From positions 43,833-107,832 of the forward strand of contig DATAUF010000130.1 of the NCBI GenBank assembly GCA_036268405.1: a DNA stretch of 64,000 nucleotides. Reading direction: 5' to 3'. The translations under genes were made by a program, and so were the position numbers. A model generated the notes under the pieces. It ran no database searches. It was given only the letters and a program-made list of their open reading frames with translations, and was not told where the DNA came from. Shown in pieces: positions 24,656-32,626 of the stretch. Source of the stretch: DASZTV01 sp036268405 (GTDB lineage: Bacteria > Actinomycetota > Actinomycetes > JAFAQI01). Position 1 is the stretch's first letter. Each line of letters starts with the position of its first letter.

Positions 24656-26811
24656 CAGGCCTTCCCGAGGTAGTCGGCGCGCTGGTCCGCGGACAGCGCC
24701 TCTGCCGCCTCCCGTAGCGGCTCATGGTGAGCAAGGGTCGGGTCGACGGAGACCAGGGCGACGGCATCCGACCGGGCGCCGATGATCACGTCCTCGTCGC
24801 GGAGCAGCCGCAGCAGCTTCAGCTGCGATCGGCGTCCCGACTGCGACTGGCCCAGCACGTCACCCTCGCGGCGCTGTTCGAGGTCGAGCCGCGCCAGCTC
24901 GAAGCCATCCACGGTGGCCGCCACGCCCTCGAGTCGCTCGCGGGCCGGAGCGCCCGCCTCCGCGCCGGTCACGAGCAGGCACACCCCGGCATGGCCGCCA
25001 CGTCCGATCCGGCCCCGCAGCTGATGCAGCTGGGAGATGCCGAACCGATCGGCGTCGAGCACGATCATCGCCGTCGCATTGGGCACGTCGACCCCGACTT
25101 CGATGACGGTCGTCGCGACGAGCACGTCGGCTCGCCCGGCCGCGAACCGGCGCATCACCTCGTCCTTGGCATCGGCCGGCATCCGGCCGTGCAGCATCTC
25201 CACCCGAAGCCCGCCGAGTGGCCCGGCGGCCAACATCTCGGCGACGTCAGTCACCGTCGCCGTGCTGCCCCAGCCCTCCTCCGCAGCGTCGGTCCCGGTG
25301 GTTTGAGTCGCGGCGTCGTCCGCATCGATGCGTGGGCAGACGACGTAGACCTGACGTCCCGCGGCGACCTCCTCACGAGCGCGCTCCCACACCCGCTCGA
25401 GCCAGCCCGGCTTGTCCGCGGTCGGAACGACATTGGTCGAGATCGGCTGCCGGCCGGCGGGCAGCTCGGTCAGCGTCGACGTCTCGAGGTCGCCGAAGAC
25501 CGTCATCGCGACGGTGCGCGGAATCGGGGTTGCGGTCATCACCAGGACGTGAGGTGGCGTGTCGGCCTTGCCCCGCAAGACATCGCGCTGCTCCACGCCG
25601 AACCGATGCTGCTCGTCGACGACGACGAGGCCGAGGTCGAAGAACTGCACCGTGTTCTCGAGCAGGGCATGGGTGCCGATGACGATCCCGGCATCACCGA
25701 TGCCGATGTCGAGCAGCGTCGTACGCCGTGCCGCCGTGCTCATCGAGCCGGTCACGACGGCAACCTTGGTCGCACCCTCCGCGGCATCGAGCTGGCCACC
25801 CCGCCCGAGCGGACCGAGCAACGCGTCAATCGACCGCGCGTGCTGCTGCGCCAGCACCTCCGTCGGGGCGAGCAACGCCGCCTGGCCCCCGGAGTCGACC
25901 ACCGCGAGCATCGCCCGCAGCGCGACGACGGTCTTGCCGGAACCGACCTCGCCTTGCAGCAGGCGGTGCATCGGAACTTCGCGGGAAAGGTCGGCGAGCA
26001 GCTGGTCCCCGACCTCCACCTGACCGGCCGTCAGCGTGAACGGCAACGTGGCATCGAACGCCTCGAGCAGCCCGCCGGCTCGCGCCGCGCGCGGCTTGGC
26101 CGGTTCGAGTGCCGCCAGGTGTCGTCGCTGCGCGAGGACCACCTGCATGACGAATGCCTCGTCGTAACGCAGTCGTTCCTGCGCCCGCTTGAGCTGCTTC
26201 CAGTCCTCGGGCTGATGGATGGTCCGCAACGCCTCTGCCCGGCCCATCAGCGCGTGCTGCGCGCGCAGGTCCTCCGGAAGGGTCTCGACCACGTCGATCA
26301 AGTCGAGCGCATGGCTGATCGAACGTCGGAGAAACCAGGTAGGCAGAGACCGGGTCGCCGGGTAGATCGGCAGCAGCTTGCCGGCGTCCTCGACCATCGC
26401 ATCGGCATCGTTGGCCATGTCTGGCTGCTTGAGCTGCAGCTTGTTCCTGAACAGCTCCACCTCACCCGCGACCACGATCTCGTCGTCCTCGTGCAGCGTC
26501 TTCATGAGGTAGGGCCGGTTGAAGAACGTCACGACAAGCTTGCCGCCAGTGCTGTCGGTGACGGTGACGTCCGTCTTGTGGAGGTTCGCCCGGATCTTGC
26601 GGCTCTCGACCTTCACCACCCGGACGCGCAGCGTGGCCTGGTCGCCGGGCCGCAGCTCGGAAAGATCGGTGAGCTCACCGCGCTCGAAATAGCGCCGCGG
26701 ATAGTGCCGGAGCAGGTCACCGACCGTCCGGATGTCGAAGGCCTTCTCGATCAGCGGCGCCGGCTTCTCGCCCACCACATCCCGGACGTGCGACGACTCG
26801 GCGATAGCCAC
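24655..26811 (-). CDS. recG: ATP-dependent DNA helicase RecG
   Basis: Unwinds branched DNA at stalled forks. About 718 residues: OB-type wedge domain (GDQATLRVRVV), helicase motifs LLQGEVGSGKTVVALRAML (Walker A), VVDEQHRFGVEQR (Walker B DEQH), MTATPIPRT, STNVVPTADK and GLRVEMLHGRM, then QLHQLRGRIGRGGH (motif VI). I chose the GTG at 26811 because GGAGG lies five bases upstream; 15 upstream codons are also open. Divergent from rpmB with 94 bases between. Confidence 0.95.
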   Translation of the reverse strand: MAIAESSHVRDVVGEKPAPLIEKAFDIRTVGDLLRHYPRRYFERGELTDLSELRPGDQATLRVRVVKVESRKIRANLHKTDVTVTDSTGGKLVVTFFNRPYLMKTLHEDDEIVVAGEVELFRNKLQLKQPDMANDADAMVEDAGKLLPIYPATRSLPTWFLRRSISHALDLIDVVETLPEDLRAQHALMGRAEALRTIHQPEDWKQLKRAQERLRYDEAFVMQVVLAQRRHLAALEPAKPRAARAGGLLEAFDATLPFTLTAGQVEVGDQLLADLSREVPMHRLLQGEVGSGKTVVALRAMLAVVDSGGQAALLAPTEVLAQQHARSIDALLGPLGRGGQLDAAEGATKVAVVTGSMSTAARRTTLLDIGIGDAGIVIGTHALLENTVQFFDLGLVVVDEQHRFGVEQRDVLRGKADTPPHVLVMTATPIPRTVAMTVFGDLETSTLTELPAGRQPISTNVVPTADKPGWLERVWERAREEVAAGRQVYVVCPRIDADDAATQTTGTDAAEEGWGSTATVTDVAEMLAAGPLGGLRVEMLHGRMPADAKDEVMRRFAAGRADVLVATTVIEVGVDVPNATAMIVLDADRFGISQLHQLRGRIGRGGHAGVCLLVTGAEAGAPARERLEGVAATVDGFELARLDLEQRREGDVLGQSQSGRRSQLKLLRLLRDEDVIIGARSDAVALVSVDPTLAHHEPLREAAEALSADQRADYLGKA

Positions 26812-26905
26812 TTGCACCTCCGAGCCGCGTAATCTCCGCGCTGCGAGCGTAGGCAACGTCTCCGACGCTTTGAGTCCGGCACGCAGGTCGGGCTAATCTG
26901 TTGCC

Positions 26906-27091
26906 GTGGCTTCCGTCTGTGATGTGTGTGGCAAGGGTCCCGGGTTCGGCATGAATGTGTCGCACTCGCACCGGCGCACCCGCCGCCGCTTCAACCCCAA
27001 CATCCAGCCGGTCCGCGCCCTCGTCGGCGGCGGTCGCAAGCGGATGAACGTATGCACCTCCTGCCTCAAGGCCGGAAAAGTAGTCCGCTAG
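26906..27091 (+). CDS. rpmB: 50S ribosomal protein L28, zinc-binding type
   Basis: 61 residues: (V)ASVCDVCGKGPGFGMNVS, then SHRRTRRRFNPNIQPVRA and VCTSCLKAGKVVR. The two CxxC pairs mark the zinc (C+) form. The start is GTG. It is one of the few plus-strand genes in the first half of the window and is divergent from recG, so 26812-26905 must contain two promoters. Confidence 0.97.
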   Translation: MASVCDVCGKGPGFGMNVSHSHRRTRRRFNPNIQPVRALVGGGRKRMNVCTSCLKAGKVVR

Positions 27092-27194
27092 CCGGGGCTA
27101 TCTGCACGACCGGCTTCGTTCTCCCGTCGCTTGCGGGCCTGCGCCCGCGGCGCTCACTGCGGCCTTGCCACTCGCACAGCTAGCTCCCGGCTAG
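27088..27194. terminator. Possible bidirectional terminator between rpmB and the GNAT gene
   Basis: The convergent gap holds a 9-base inverted repeat, CTAGCCGGG (27088-27096) and CCCGGCTAG (27186-27194), whose left arm spans the rpmB stop codon. The ~89-base interior is GC-rich (TTGCGGGCCTGCGCCCGCGGC) and may fold itself. There is no U-run, so factor-independent termination is uncertain. Confidence 0.45.
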
Positions 27195-27197
27195 TTC

Positions 27198-27659
27198 CTA
27201 GAGCTTCTTTTCGAAGCTGATGGATAGCGGCGCGTCGGCGTAGTGGCCGAATCCTGGAATCCGCTCGTACCCGGATGACTCGTACAAGCTGACGGCCTCC
27301 GGCTGACGGTCTCCGGTCTCGAGCACGATTCGCCTCACTCCCAGGCCACGGGCCCGGTCCTCGAGCGCGGCGAGCATCACCCGGGACAGCCCCTTGCCGC
27401 GTGCCTGCGGCACGACGTACATCCGCTTGATCTCCATCTCTTCGGCCGCATGGTTCCGCAGCCCTCCCATCGCAACCGGCTCAGCGTCGAGGTATCCGAC
27501 AAGGAACAGCCCGTTGGGTGGGGCGAACTCGGCCGGATCGACCGGGGTGCCGTCGGGGCCGCCGTAACGGTCGACGTACTCCGCCTGCACCGCGATGATC
27601 AGGCGTTGCGCCACCGGGCCGTCGTACGGCTCCTCTCGGAAGTCGAGCGAGACGATCAC
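27198..27659 (-). CDS. GNAT-family N-acetyltransferase
   Basis: 153 residues. The acetyl-CoA loop is in YVVPQARGKGLSRVMLAALE (R/Q-x-x-G-K-G), followed by RIVLETGDRQPEAVSLYESS and GFGHYADAPLSISFEKKL. 'EMEIKRMYVVP' is the core strand. The acceptor substrate is unknown. The GTG start overlaps the thiD stop by four bases (GTGA), so it is translated from the thiL-thiD transcript. The reading frame continues upstream only as a shadow inside thiD. Confidence 0.88.
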   Translation of the reverse strand: MIVSLDFREEPYDGPVAQRLIIAVQAEYVDRYGGPDGTPVDPAEFAPPNGLFLVGYLDAEPVAMGGLRNHAAEEMEIKRMYVVPQARGKGLSRVMLAALEDRARGLGVRRIVLETGDRQPEAVSLYESSGYERIPGFGHYADAPLSISFEKKL

Positions 27660-28465
27660 CGCAGCCGCCAGCCATGGTCGACCGGGCCGATGCCCGCGCC
27701 GAGCGGGAATCCGGCGGCGATCGCCCCCGTCACGTAGGCCTTCGCGTCCGAGACTGCCGTCGGGACATCCCCACCGATGGCGAGATACGACGCGATCGCC
27801 GACGCCAGCGTGCAGCCGGTCCCGTGGGTATGGGTCGTGTCGAGCCGCTCCGCAACGAGCTCGATGGTCGTGTCCCCATCGGTGAGCAGGTCGACGGCGT
27901 CGCCTTTGGGTAGATGGCCACCCTTGACCAGAACCCATTTCGGGCCGAGCGCGAGCAGAGCCGTCGCCGCGCGGCGCTGCCCCTCGCGGTCTTCGACGAC
28001 CAATCCCGTCAGCCGCGCCACTTCTGGCAGGTTCGGCGTGACCACTGTTGCAAGCGGCAGCAGCAAGTCGACCATTGCGGCGACGGCGGGCTCGACCAGG
28101 AGCGGGTCGCCGTGCTTGGAAACACACACCGGGTCGACCACGAGCGGAGCGTCGACCAGCGCCAATCGGTGCGCGGTCACCTCGACGAGCTCCGGCGAGG
28201 CCAGCATGCCGGTCTTCACTGCGTCCACCCCGATGTCCTCGAGTACGGCGTCGAGCTGCGCGCGGACTGCTTCGGGGCTCAGCTCCCAGTAGCCGTGCAC
28301 CCCCATCGAGTCCTGCGCGGTGACGGCGGTGACCACGGTCATCCCATGGACGCCGAGCGCGAGCATCGTCTTGAGATCGGCCTGGATTCCTGCGCCACCA
28401 CCTGAGTCGGAACCGGCAACCGCCAATACCCGCGGGGGGGTCGTCGGAGACAGCGCGGAGGACAC
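27656..28465 (-). CDS. thiD: Bifunctional hydroxymethylpyrimidine/phosphomethylpyrimidine kinase
   Basis: Phosphorylates the pyrimidine moiety of thiamine twice. 269 residues. The start region LAVAGSDSGGGAGIQADLKTM is diagnostic, followed by GVHGMTVVTAVTAQ, a pyrimidine-site KTGMLASPEL, LVVDPVCVSKHGDPL, and the ribokinase signature DTTHTHGTGCTLASAIASYL. Active-site residues are intact. It lies nine bases after thiL. No thiamine riboswitch was recognised in the adjacent DNA. Confidence 0.95.
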   Translation of the reverse strand: MSSALSPTTPPRVLAVAGSDSGGGAGIQADLKTMLALGVHGMTVVTAVTAQDSMGVHGYWELSPEAVRAQLDAVLEDIGVDAVKTGMLASPELVEVTAHRLALVDAPLVVDPVCVSKHGDPLLVEPAVAAMVDLLLPLATVVTPNLPEVARLTGLVVEDREGQRRAATALLALGPKWVLVKGGHLPKGDAVDLLTDGDTTIELVAERLDTTHTHGTGCTLASAIASYLAIGGDVPTAVSDAKAYVTGAIAAGFPLGAGIGPVDHGWRLR

Positions 28466-28474
28466 AGGCCGAGG

Positions 28475-29467
28475 CTAGGAGAAGTGTGCGTGTCCGCCGC
28501 GCTCGGGCGTCTCACGATCGGCGAACACAACCGCCGGCTCCGCGCTCGCAGCCACGACAGACCCGATCACGACCGCGCCCGAGGGGATCTCTCCGCGGAC
28601 TGTGCCAGCGAACGCATGGTCGTCGCCGCCGGTCGCGAGCCATTCGAACGGGTCGACCCCAAGCTGCACCCCGGCATCGACGACCTCAGTGGTCAGCGGG
28701 AGCATGGCGCCGGACAGCTCGATGCGCACGCCCGATGCGAGGGCCACGTGGCCGAGGTCGGCGAGCAGTCCATCGGATACGTCGATCAACGATGAGAACG
28801 CACCGGCACGAGCAGCGCCCAGCGCCTCGACATATGCCACGAGGGGTCGCCGATGAGCGCCCATGAGCGGATGCTCGGCAGCTGATCGATCGACCCCGCC
28901 GGCCTCGAGCAGCGCCAGCCCGGCTGCCGCCCAGCCGATCCGACCGAGCAGGACGACCACGTCACCTTGCGCCGCACCTGATCGGGTCACCGGCTCGCGC
29001 CCCTCCAGGTCACCGATCGCCGTGACCGCAATCATCACCGCGTCGGCAGCGGAGACGTCCCCGCCCGCCACGGACGCACCGACCAGATCTGCTTCGTCAC
29101 GTAGGCCGTCCGCCAGAGCATCGGCCCAGCCGGCATCCAGCCCCTTCGGGGCGGCGAGGCCGACGACGAGCGAGGTGGGCCGGGCACCCATCGCGACGAC
29201 ATCCGCGAGGCTCGCGGCCGCTGCCCGACGCCCGACGTCGTACCCCGAGGACCAGTCGCGTCTGAAGTGGCGGCCCTCGACGAGCAGGTCGACCGTGATG
29301 ACAACCCTGCCGTCCGGAGCCAGCACGACGGCAGCGTCGTCCCCCGGCCCTACGACGACGTCCGGCCCCTGACGCAGCCGCTGGACGACGCGGGCGATCA
29401 GCCCGAACTCTCCGGCATCCGAAACCGAGATGACGAGCCGCCCTTCTGGTCGGATACGGTCTGGCAC
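28475..29467 (-). CDS. thiL: Thiamine-monophosphate kinase
   Basis: Makes thiamine diphosphate from the monophosphate. About 330 residues: DAGEFGLIARVVQRL, VVVGPGDDAAVV (metal-binding Asp pair), VITVDLLVEGRHF, ASLADVVAMGARPTSLVVGL, GASVAGGDVSAADAV and SLIDVSDGLLADLGHVA. The start is a judgement: GTG at 29467 or TTG at 29488; codons further in (Val19, Val22) are GTC and GTT. It is divergent from the Lrp-type gene at 29500, so the 5' region is short. Confidence 0.93.
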   Translation of the reverse strand: MPDRIRPEGRLVISVSDAGEFGLIARVVQRLRQGPDVVVGPGDDAAVVLAPDGRVVITVDLLVEGRHFRRDWSSGYDVGRRAAAASLADVVAMGARPTSLVVGLAAPKGLDAGWADALADGLRDEADLVGASVAGGDVSAADAVMIAVTAIGDLEGREPVTRSGAAQGDVVVLLGRIGWAAAGLALLEAGGVDRSAAEHPLMGAHRRPLVAYVEALGAARAGAFSSLIDVSDGLLADLGHVALASGVRIELSGAMLPLTTEVVDAGVQLGVDPFEWLATGGDDHAFAGTVRGEIPSGAVVIGSVVAASAEPAVVFADRETPERGGHAHFS

Positions 29468-29499
29468 GCAACTTCGTCGCTCGAACAACGGGAGTGCCC

Positions 29500-29736
29500 G
29501 TGACGGTCCAGGCCTACATCCTTATCCAGACCGAGGTCGGGAAGGCAGCGTCTGTCGCCGCCGAGATCGCGAAGATCAAAGGCGTGACCCAGGCCGAAGA
29601 CGTCACCGGCCCGTACGACGTGATCGTGCGCAGTGAGGCACGAAGCGTCGATGAGCTCGGCAAGCTCGTCGTGGCCAAGGTCCAAGCAGTCCCGGGCATC
29701 ACGCGGACCCTGACCTGTCCCGTCGTTCACCTCTAA
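29500..29736 (+). CDS. Stand-alone Lrp/AsnC ligand-binding (RAM) domain protein
   Basis: 78 residues covering only the amino-acid-binding half of an Lrp/AsnC regulator: (V)TVQAYILIQTEVGKAASVA, then GVTQAEDVTGPYDVIVRSEA and GITRTLTCPVVHL. There is no DNA-binding helix-turn-helix. Such stand-alone RAM proteins can bind amino acids or pair with full-length regulators; here the role is unknown. The GTG at 29500 has GGGAG five bases upstream. Divergent from thiL, a placement seen in other actinomycetes. Confidence 0.88.
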   Translation: MTVQAYILIQTEVGKAASVAAEIAKIKGVTQAEDVTGPYDVIVRSEARSVDELGKLVVAKVQAVPGITRTLTCPVVHL

Positions 29737-29765
29737 CGGGTGCATCTCTGAGAACCAGATGGCTC

Positions 29766-30212
29766 GTGGCGGCTGTGGTCGGCGCGCTGGTGACGGTTGC
29801 GGGCTGCACGCCTGACGCGGTTTCGGTAGCCCCGCCCAGCCCCGGCGGTCAGGTGCTCGAGCAGTGCGACCACCTGAACAACCGGCTACCGGCGAAGATC
29901 ACCGGCCTGCACACGCGTCCTACCAACCCGCAGTCCTCGCTCACGCACGCCTGGGGATCCCCGCCCATCACGCTGGCCTGCGGAGTGCCGCGTCCTGCGG
30001 GCTACTCCCCCACCTCGTCAGCGACGCTGGACGTCAACGGGGTGCGGTGGTTTCAAAAGGTCGGCCACGACGTGGTGGTCTGGACGGCGGTACGCCCCGG
30101 TCCGGCTCCGGCCGGGCGCATCTACGTCGCACTACGGGTTCCGACGTCGTACCAGGCAAGTGACGGTTTCCTGACAGCGCTCGCCGAGCCGCTGAAGATC
30201 GCGCTGCCCTAG
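29766..30212 (+). CDS. DUF3515 family lipoprotein
   Basis: 148 residues with the lipobox VTVAGCTPD near residue 14, so probably a membrane-anchored lipoprotein, followed by the DUF3515 pattern LACGVPRPAGY, DVNGVRWF and VGHDVVVWTAVRPG. Function unknown; the family is actinobacterial and often neighbours thiL and ddl. The GTG at 29766 leaves a signal peptide with no positive charge. A CTG at 29751 would add RTRW, giving a normal charged start, so the true start may be that one. Confidence 0.8.
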   Translation: MAAVVGALVTVAGCTPDAVSVAPPSPGGQVLEQCDHLNNRLPAKITGLHTRPTNPQSSLTHAWGSPPITLACGVPRPAGYSPTSSATLDVNGVRWFQKVGHDVVVWTAVRPGPAPAGRIYVALRVPTSYQASDGFLTALAEPLKIALP

Positions 30213-30270
30213 CCAAGCAAAGGAGCTTTACCCCGGCGAATTGCCAGGCAACGGAGCTTTGCTTGGCTTA
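30210..30270. terminator. Bidirectional hairpin terminator between DUF3515 and ddl
   Basis: The perfect 12-base arms AGCCAAGCAAAG (30211-30222) and CTTTGCTTGGCT (30257-30268) enclose a 34-base loop that itself contains a small stem (TTGCC-A-GGCAA, 30241-30251). The left arm begins inside the DUF3515 stop codon and the right arm runs into the ddl stop, so one hairpin may terminate both convergent genes. There is no U-run. Confidence 0.7.
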
Positions 30271-31347
30271 GCGCAGGCCCGTGCCGCGGTGGAGTGCGTC
30301 ATCGATCAGGCGGGCGACGAGGTCCGGGTAGGCGACGCCGCTCGCCGCCCACATCTGGGGGAACATCGACGACGGGGTGAAGCCGGGCATTGTGTTGACC
30401 TCGTTCACGACCAGCTCGCCGGACCCGGCGAGGAAGAAGTCGACGCGTGCCAGCCCCTCGCAGTCCAGCGCCTCGAAGGCCGCGACGGCGGTGCGCTGAA
30501 CCTCGGCGATGACCTCCGCCGGGAGGTCTGGCGGGATGTCGAACGCGGTGCCCGACTCGGGCATGTACTTCGCGTCGAAGTCGTAGAACTCCGCGCCCGC
30601 CGCGAGCCGGATCTCGGCGGGCAGCGAAGCCTGCGGCGCGCCGCCGTCGATCCCGGCGAGCACTCCGCACTCCACCTCACGCCCGACGACTCCGGACTCG
30701 ACGAGCACCTTCGGGTCGTGTCGAAACGCCTCAGCGAGCGCGGCGTCGAGGCCTGCGCGTTCGGCGACCTTGGAGATCCCGATGCTCGAGCCGCCGCGAG
30801 CGGGCTTGACGAAGACCGGCCAGTCGAGATCGCCGACATCTGCGGGAACGGGTCGACCCCCCCGAATGACGACGTACGGCGGCACGGCAAGTCCGGCCGC
30901 CGCGAGCAGCACCTTCATGTGCACCTTGTCCATCGCGGCCGCAGAGGCGAACACCCCGGACCCGACGTACGGGATTCCGGCGAGCTCAAGGAGCCCTTGG
31001 ACGGTGCCGTCCTCGCCGTACGGCCCATGCAGCAACGGAAACGCGACGTCGATACTGCCCAGCGCCGCAGGCAACGCGGTGGGATCCCCGGGGATCGCGA
31101 CGGAGACTCCGCCGTCGGCGACCGCGGGAAGCTCGCGGCCGTGCATCTGCAGGGCGCCGGTGTCGGCGGCCACCCACCGGCCCTCGACAGTGATCCCGAC
31201 TGGGACCACGTCGAATCGTTTCGGATCAAGTGCGGCCAGGACGCTGCCGGCAGTCACGCAGGAGACAGAGTGCTCACTGCTGCGCCCCCCGAAGATGACT
31301 GCGACCCGCGGTTTTTCATGACTGAGTCGCCGGTCGCGCGAGCTCAC
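30268..31347 (-). CDS. ddl: D-alanine-D-alanine ligase
   Basis: Joins two D-Ala for peptidoglycan. 359 residues with VAVIFGGRSSEHSVSCVTAG, HGPYGEDGTVQGLLELAG, PYVGSGVFASAAAMDKVHMK, FVKPARGGSSIGISKV (ATP-grasp), the omega-loop EFYDFDAKYMPESGTAFDIP, and VNEVNTMPGFTPSSMFP. The EFYDFDAKY loop fits a normal Ddl and not a vancomycin-resistance (Van) ligase. It overlaps the NlpC/P60 gene start region by four bases. Confidence 0.95.
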   Translation of the reverse strand: MSSRDRRLSHEKPRVAVIFGGRSSEHSVSCVTAGSVLAALDPKRFDVVPVGITVEGRWVAADTGALQMHGRELPAVADGGVSVAIPGDPTALPAALGSIDVAFPLLHGPYGEDGTVQGLLELAGIPYVGSGVFASAAAMDKVHMKVLLAAAGLAVPPYVVIRGGRPVPADVGDLDWPVFVKPARGGSSIGISKVAERAGLDAALAEAFRHDPKVLVESGVVGREVECGVLAGIDGGAPQASLPAEIRLAAGAEFYDFDAKYMPESGTAFDIPPDLPAEVIAEVQRTAVAAFEALDCEGLARVDFFLAGSGELVVNEVNTMPGFTPSSMFPQMWAASGVAYPDLVARLIDDALHRGTGLR

Positions 31348-32552
31348 CGCTGGTACGGGCGCACCGCGCCGATGTAGTCCGGGCGGTTGGAGCTGCTGAT
31401 CCGCACGTTCGCGCCGGTGTACGGCGCCTCGACCATCTGCCCGCTGCCGATGTACATGCCCACATGATGGATGGTCGACGGGTCAGACGTGTTGTAGGCG
31501 AAGAACAACAGGTCTCCAGGCTGCAGCTGCGAGGTCGACACGTGCGCGCCTTCGTTCCACTGGAAGCCGGTCCAGTGGTCGAGGTGGACGCCGACCTGAT
31601 CGTAAGCCCACATCACCAGTCCGGAGCAGTCGTACGTGCTCGGGCCGGCCGCGCCCCATTGATAGGGCTTGCCGATCTGGGACTCGGCTTCGTGCACGGC
31701 GGCTGCGCCGGTGCTGACCGAGATCGTCGCGGACAGGTCGCCGGTAGTGCCGGCGTACGGGCTGGGGCCGGACGCGGGCGGCTCCGATGCGGCCACGGCG
31801 GAGGCCGCCTGCTGCTGGGCGAGTGCGGCGAGCCGCTCCCGTTGCAGGCGCGACTCGTTGGCCTGCGCCTGGCCGAGCAGGGAGGCGAGGTGGGCCCGCT
31901 CGTGATGCAACGACGTGAGCACCTGTTGCTGATGCAGCGCGGCGGCCTCGGCGGCGGACTTCGCACGCGCCGCGGCTGCGGCCGCCTGATGCGCCTTGCT
32001 GGCAACAGCCTGCGCCTGCCGCGCGACGGCCGCGCGATAGACCGAAGCCGCACCGAGCCGGGAAAGCGTCCGGTGGCGGCTCACCGAGATCGCGTCCAGG
32101 GCACCGACTCGGGCGACCAGTGACCGCGCGCCACCCGGCGAGAGCATCGCGTCAACGGTCGACAGACCACCGGTTTCGTACGCCGCACGGGCGAAGTGCG
32201 CCACTCCCCGCTTGCTCCTCGCGACCTGGGCGTCGGCGATCGCAAGGACGGACGTGGCGGTGTCAGCGGCGCGCTGCGCGGATGACAGCTTGACCTCAGC
32301 CTCGTCGTAAGCCTCGACGACGATCTCGGCGGCGGTGTTGAGCTTGTCGAAGCGGGCCTTCGCCCGGCCAAGGGCGCCGGCGGCGTGGGACACCTGCTGC
32401 TCGCGCTGCGCGACGGTCGCCTTGCTCGCGGCGACCTGCCCGGCAGACGGACCCGGACTCTGCGCGGCGAAGGCCACCGACGGTACGACGAGCGCACCGC
32501 TGCCGAGCGTCAGGGCACCGACGACTAGCGCGGCGCGCGATCGGCGGGTCAC
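31344..32552 (-). CDS. Secreted NlpC/P60 peptidoglycan endopeptidase
   Basis: Hydrolyses peptide cross-bridges in the cell wall. 402 residues: signal peptide (1-30, ending AFAA), a long coiled-coil region (about 35-255, rich in Ala and Gln), and the NlpC/P60 domain with catalytic Cys309 in TYDCSGLVMWAYDQVG and His363 in HHVGMYIGSG. The layout matches RipA-type enzymes. It is encoded directly before ddl on the same strand, so cell-wall synthesis and turnover are linked. The coiled coil probably acts as an autoinhibitory or docking region (inference). Confidence 0.92.
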   Translation of the reverse strand: MTRRSRAALVVGALTLGSGALVVPSVAFAAQSPGPSAGQVAASKATVAQREQQVSHAAGALGRAKARFDKLNTAAEIVVEAYDEAEVKLSSAQRAADTATSVLAIADAQVARSKRGVAHFARAAYETGGLSTVDAMLSPGGARSLVARVGALDAISVSRHRTLSRLGAASVYRAAVARQAQAVASKAHQAAAAAARAKSAAEAAALHQQQVLTSLHHERAHLASLLGQAQANESRLQRERLAALAQQQAASAVAASEPPASGPSPYAGTTGDLSATISVSTGAAAVHEAESQIGKPYQWGAAGPSTYDCSGLVMWAYDQVGVHLDHWTGFQWNEGAHVSTSQLQPGDLLFFAYNTSDPSTIHHVGMYIGSGQMVEAPYTGANVRISSSNRPDYIGAVRPYQR

Positions 32553-32575
32553 CCCAGTGACTGTAGTGCCGCGTG

Positions 32576-32597
32576 TGTCGGATGTCCGGTTCCGACA
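32576..32597. promoter_or_regulatory. Small perfect inverted repeat upstream of the NlpC/P60 gene
   Basis: TGTCGGA (32576-32582) and TCCGACA (32591-32597) are perfect 7-base arms around 8 bases, in the 74-base gap between the PLP enzyme and the NlpC/P60 gene. It could be an operator or the hairpin of a weak terminator. I see no other signal in this gap. Confidence 0.4.
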
Positions 32598-32626
32598 GGC
32601 TCAGCCCGTCACCGCTGCGCCGCGCA

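Noticed and set aside
24724..26832. A 702-codon open frame opposite recG
   Set aside because: Shadow of recG; no motif, and recG is complete on the other strand.
27660..28474. A thiamine (TPP) riboswitch near thiD/thiL
   Set aside because: No THI-element sequence was recognised in the surrounding DNA.
30268..31347. Vancomycin-resistance-type (D-Ala-D-Lac) ligase
   Set aside because: The omega-loop EFYDFDAKY is the normal Ddl form, and no vanH or vanX is nearby.
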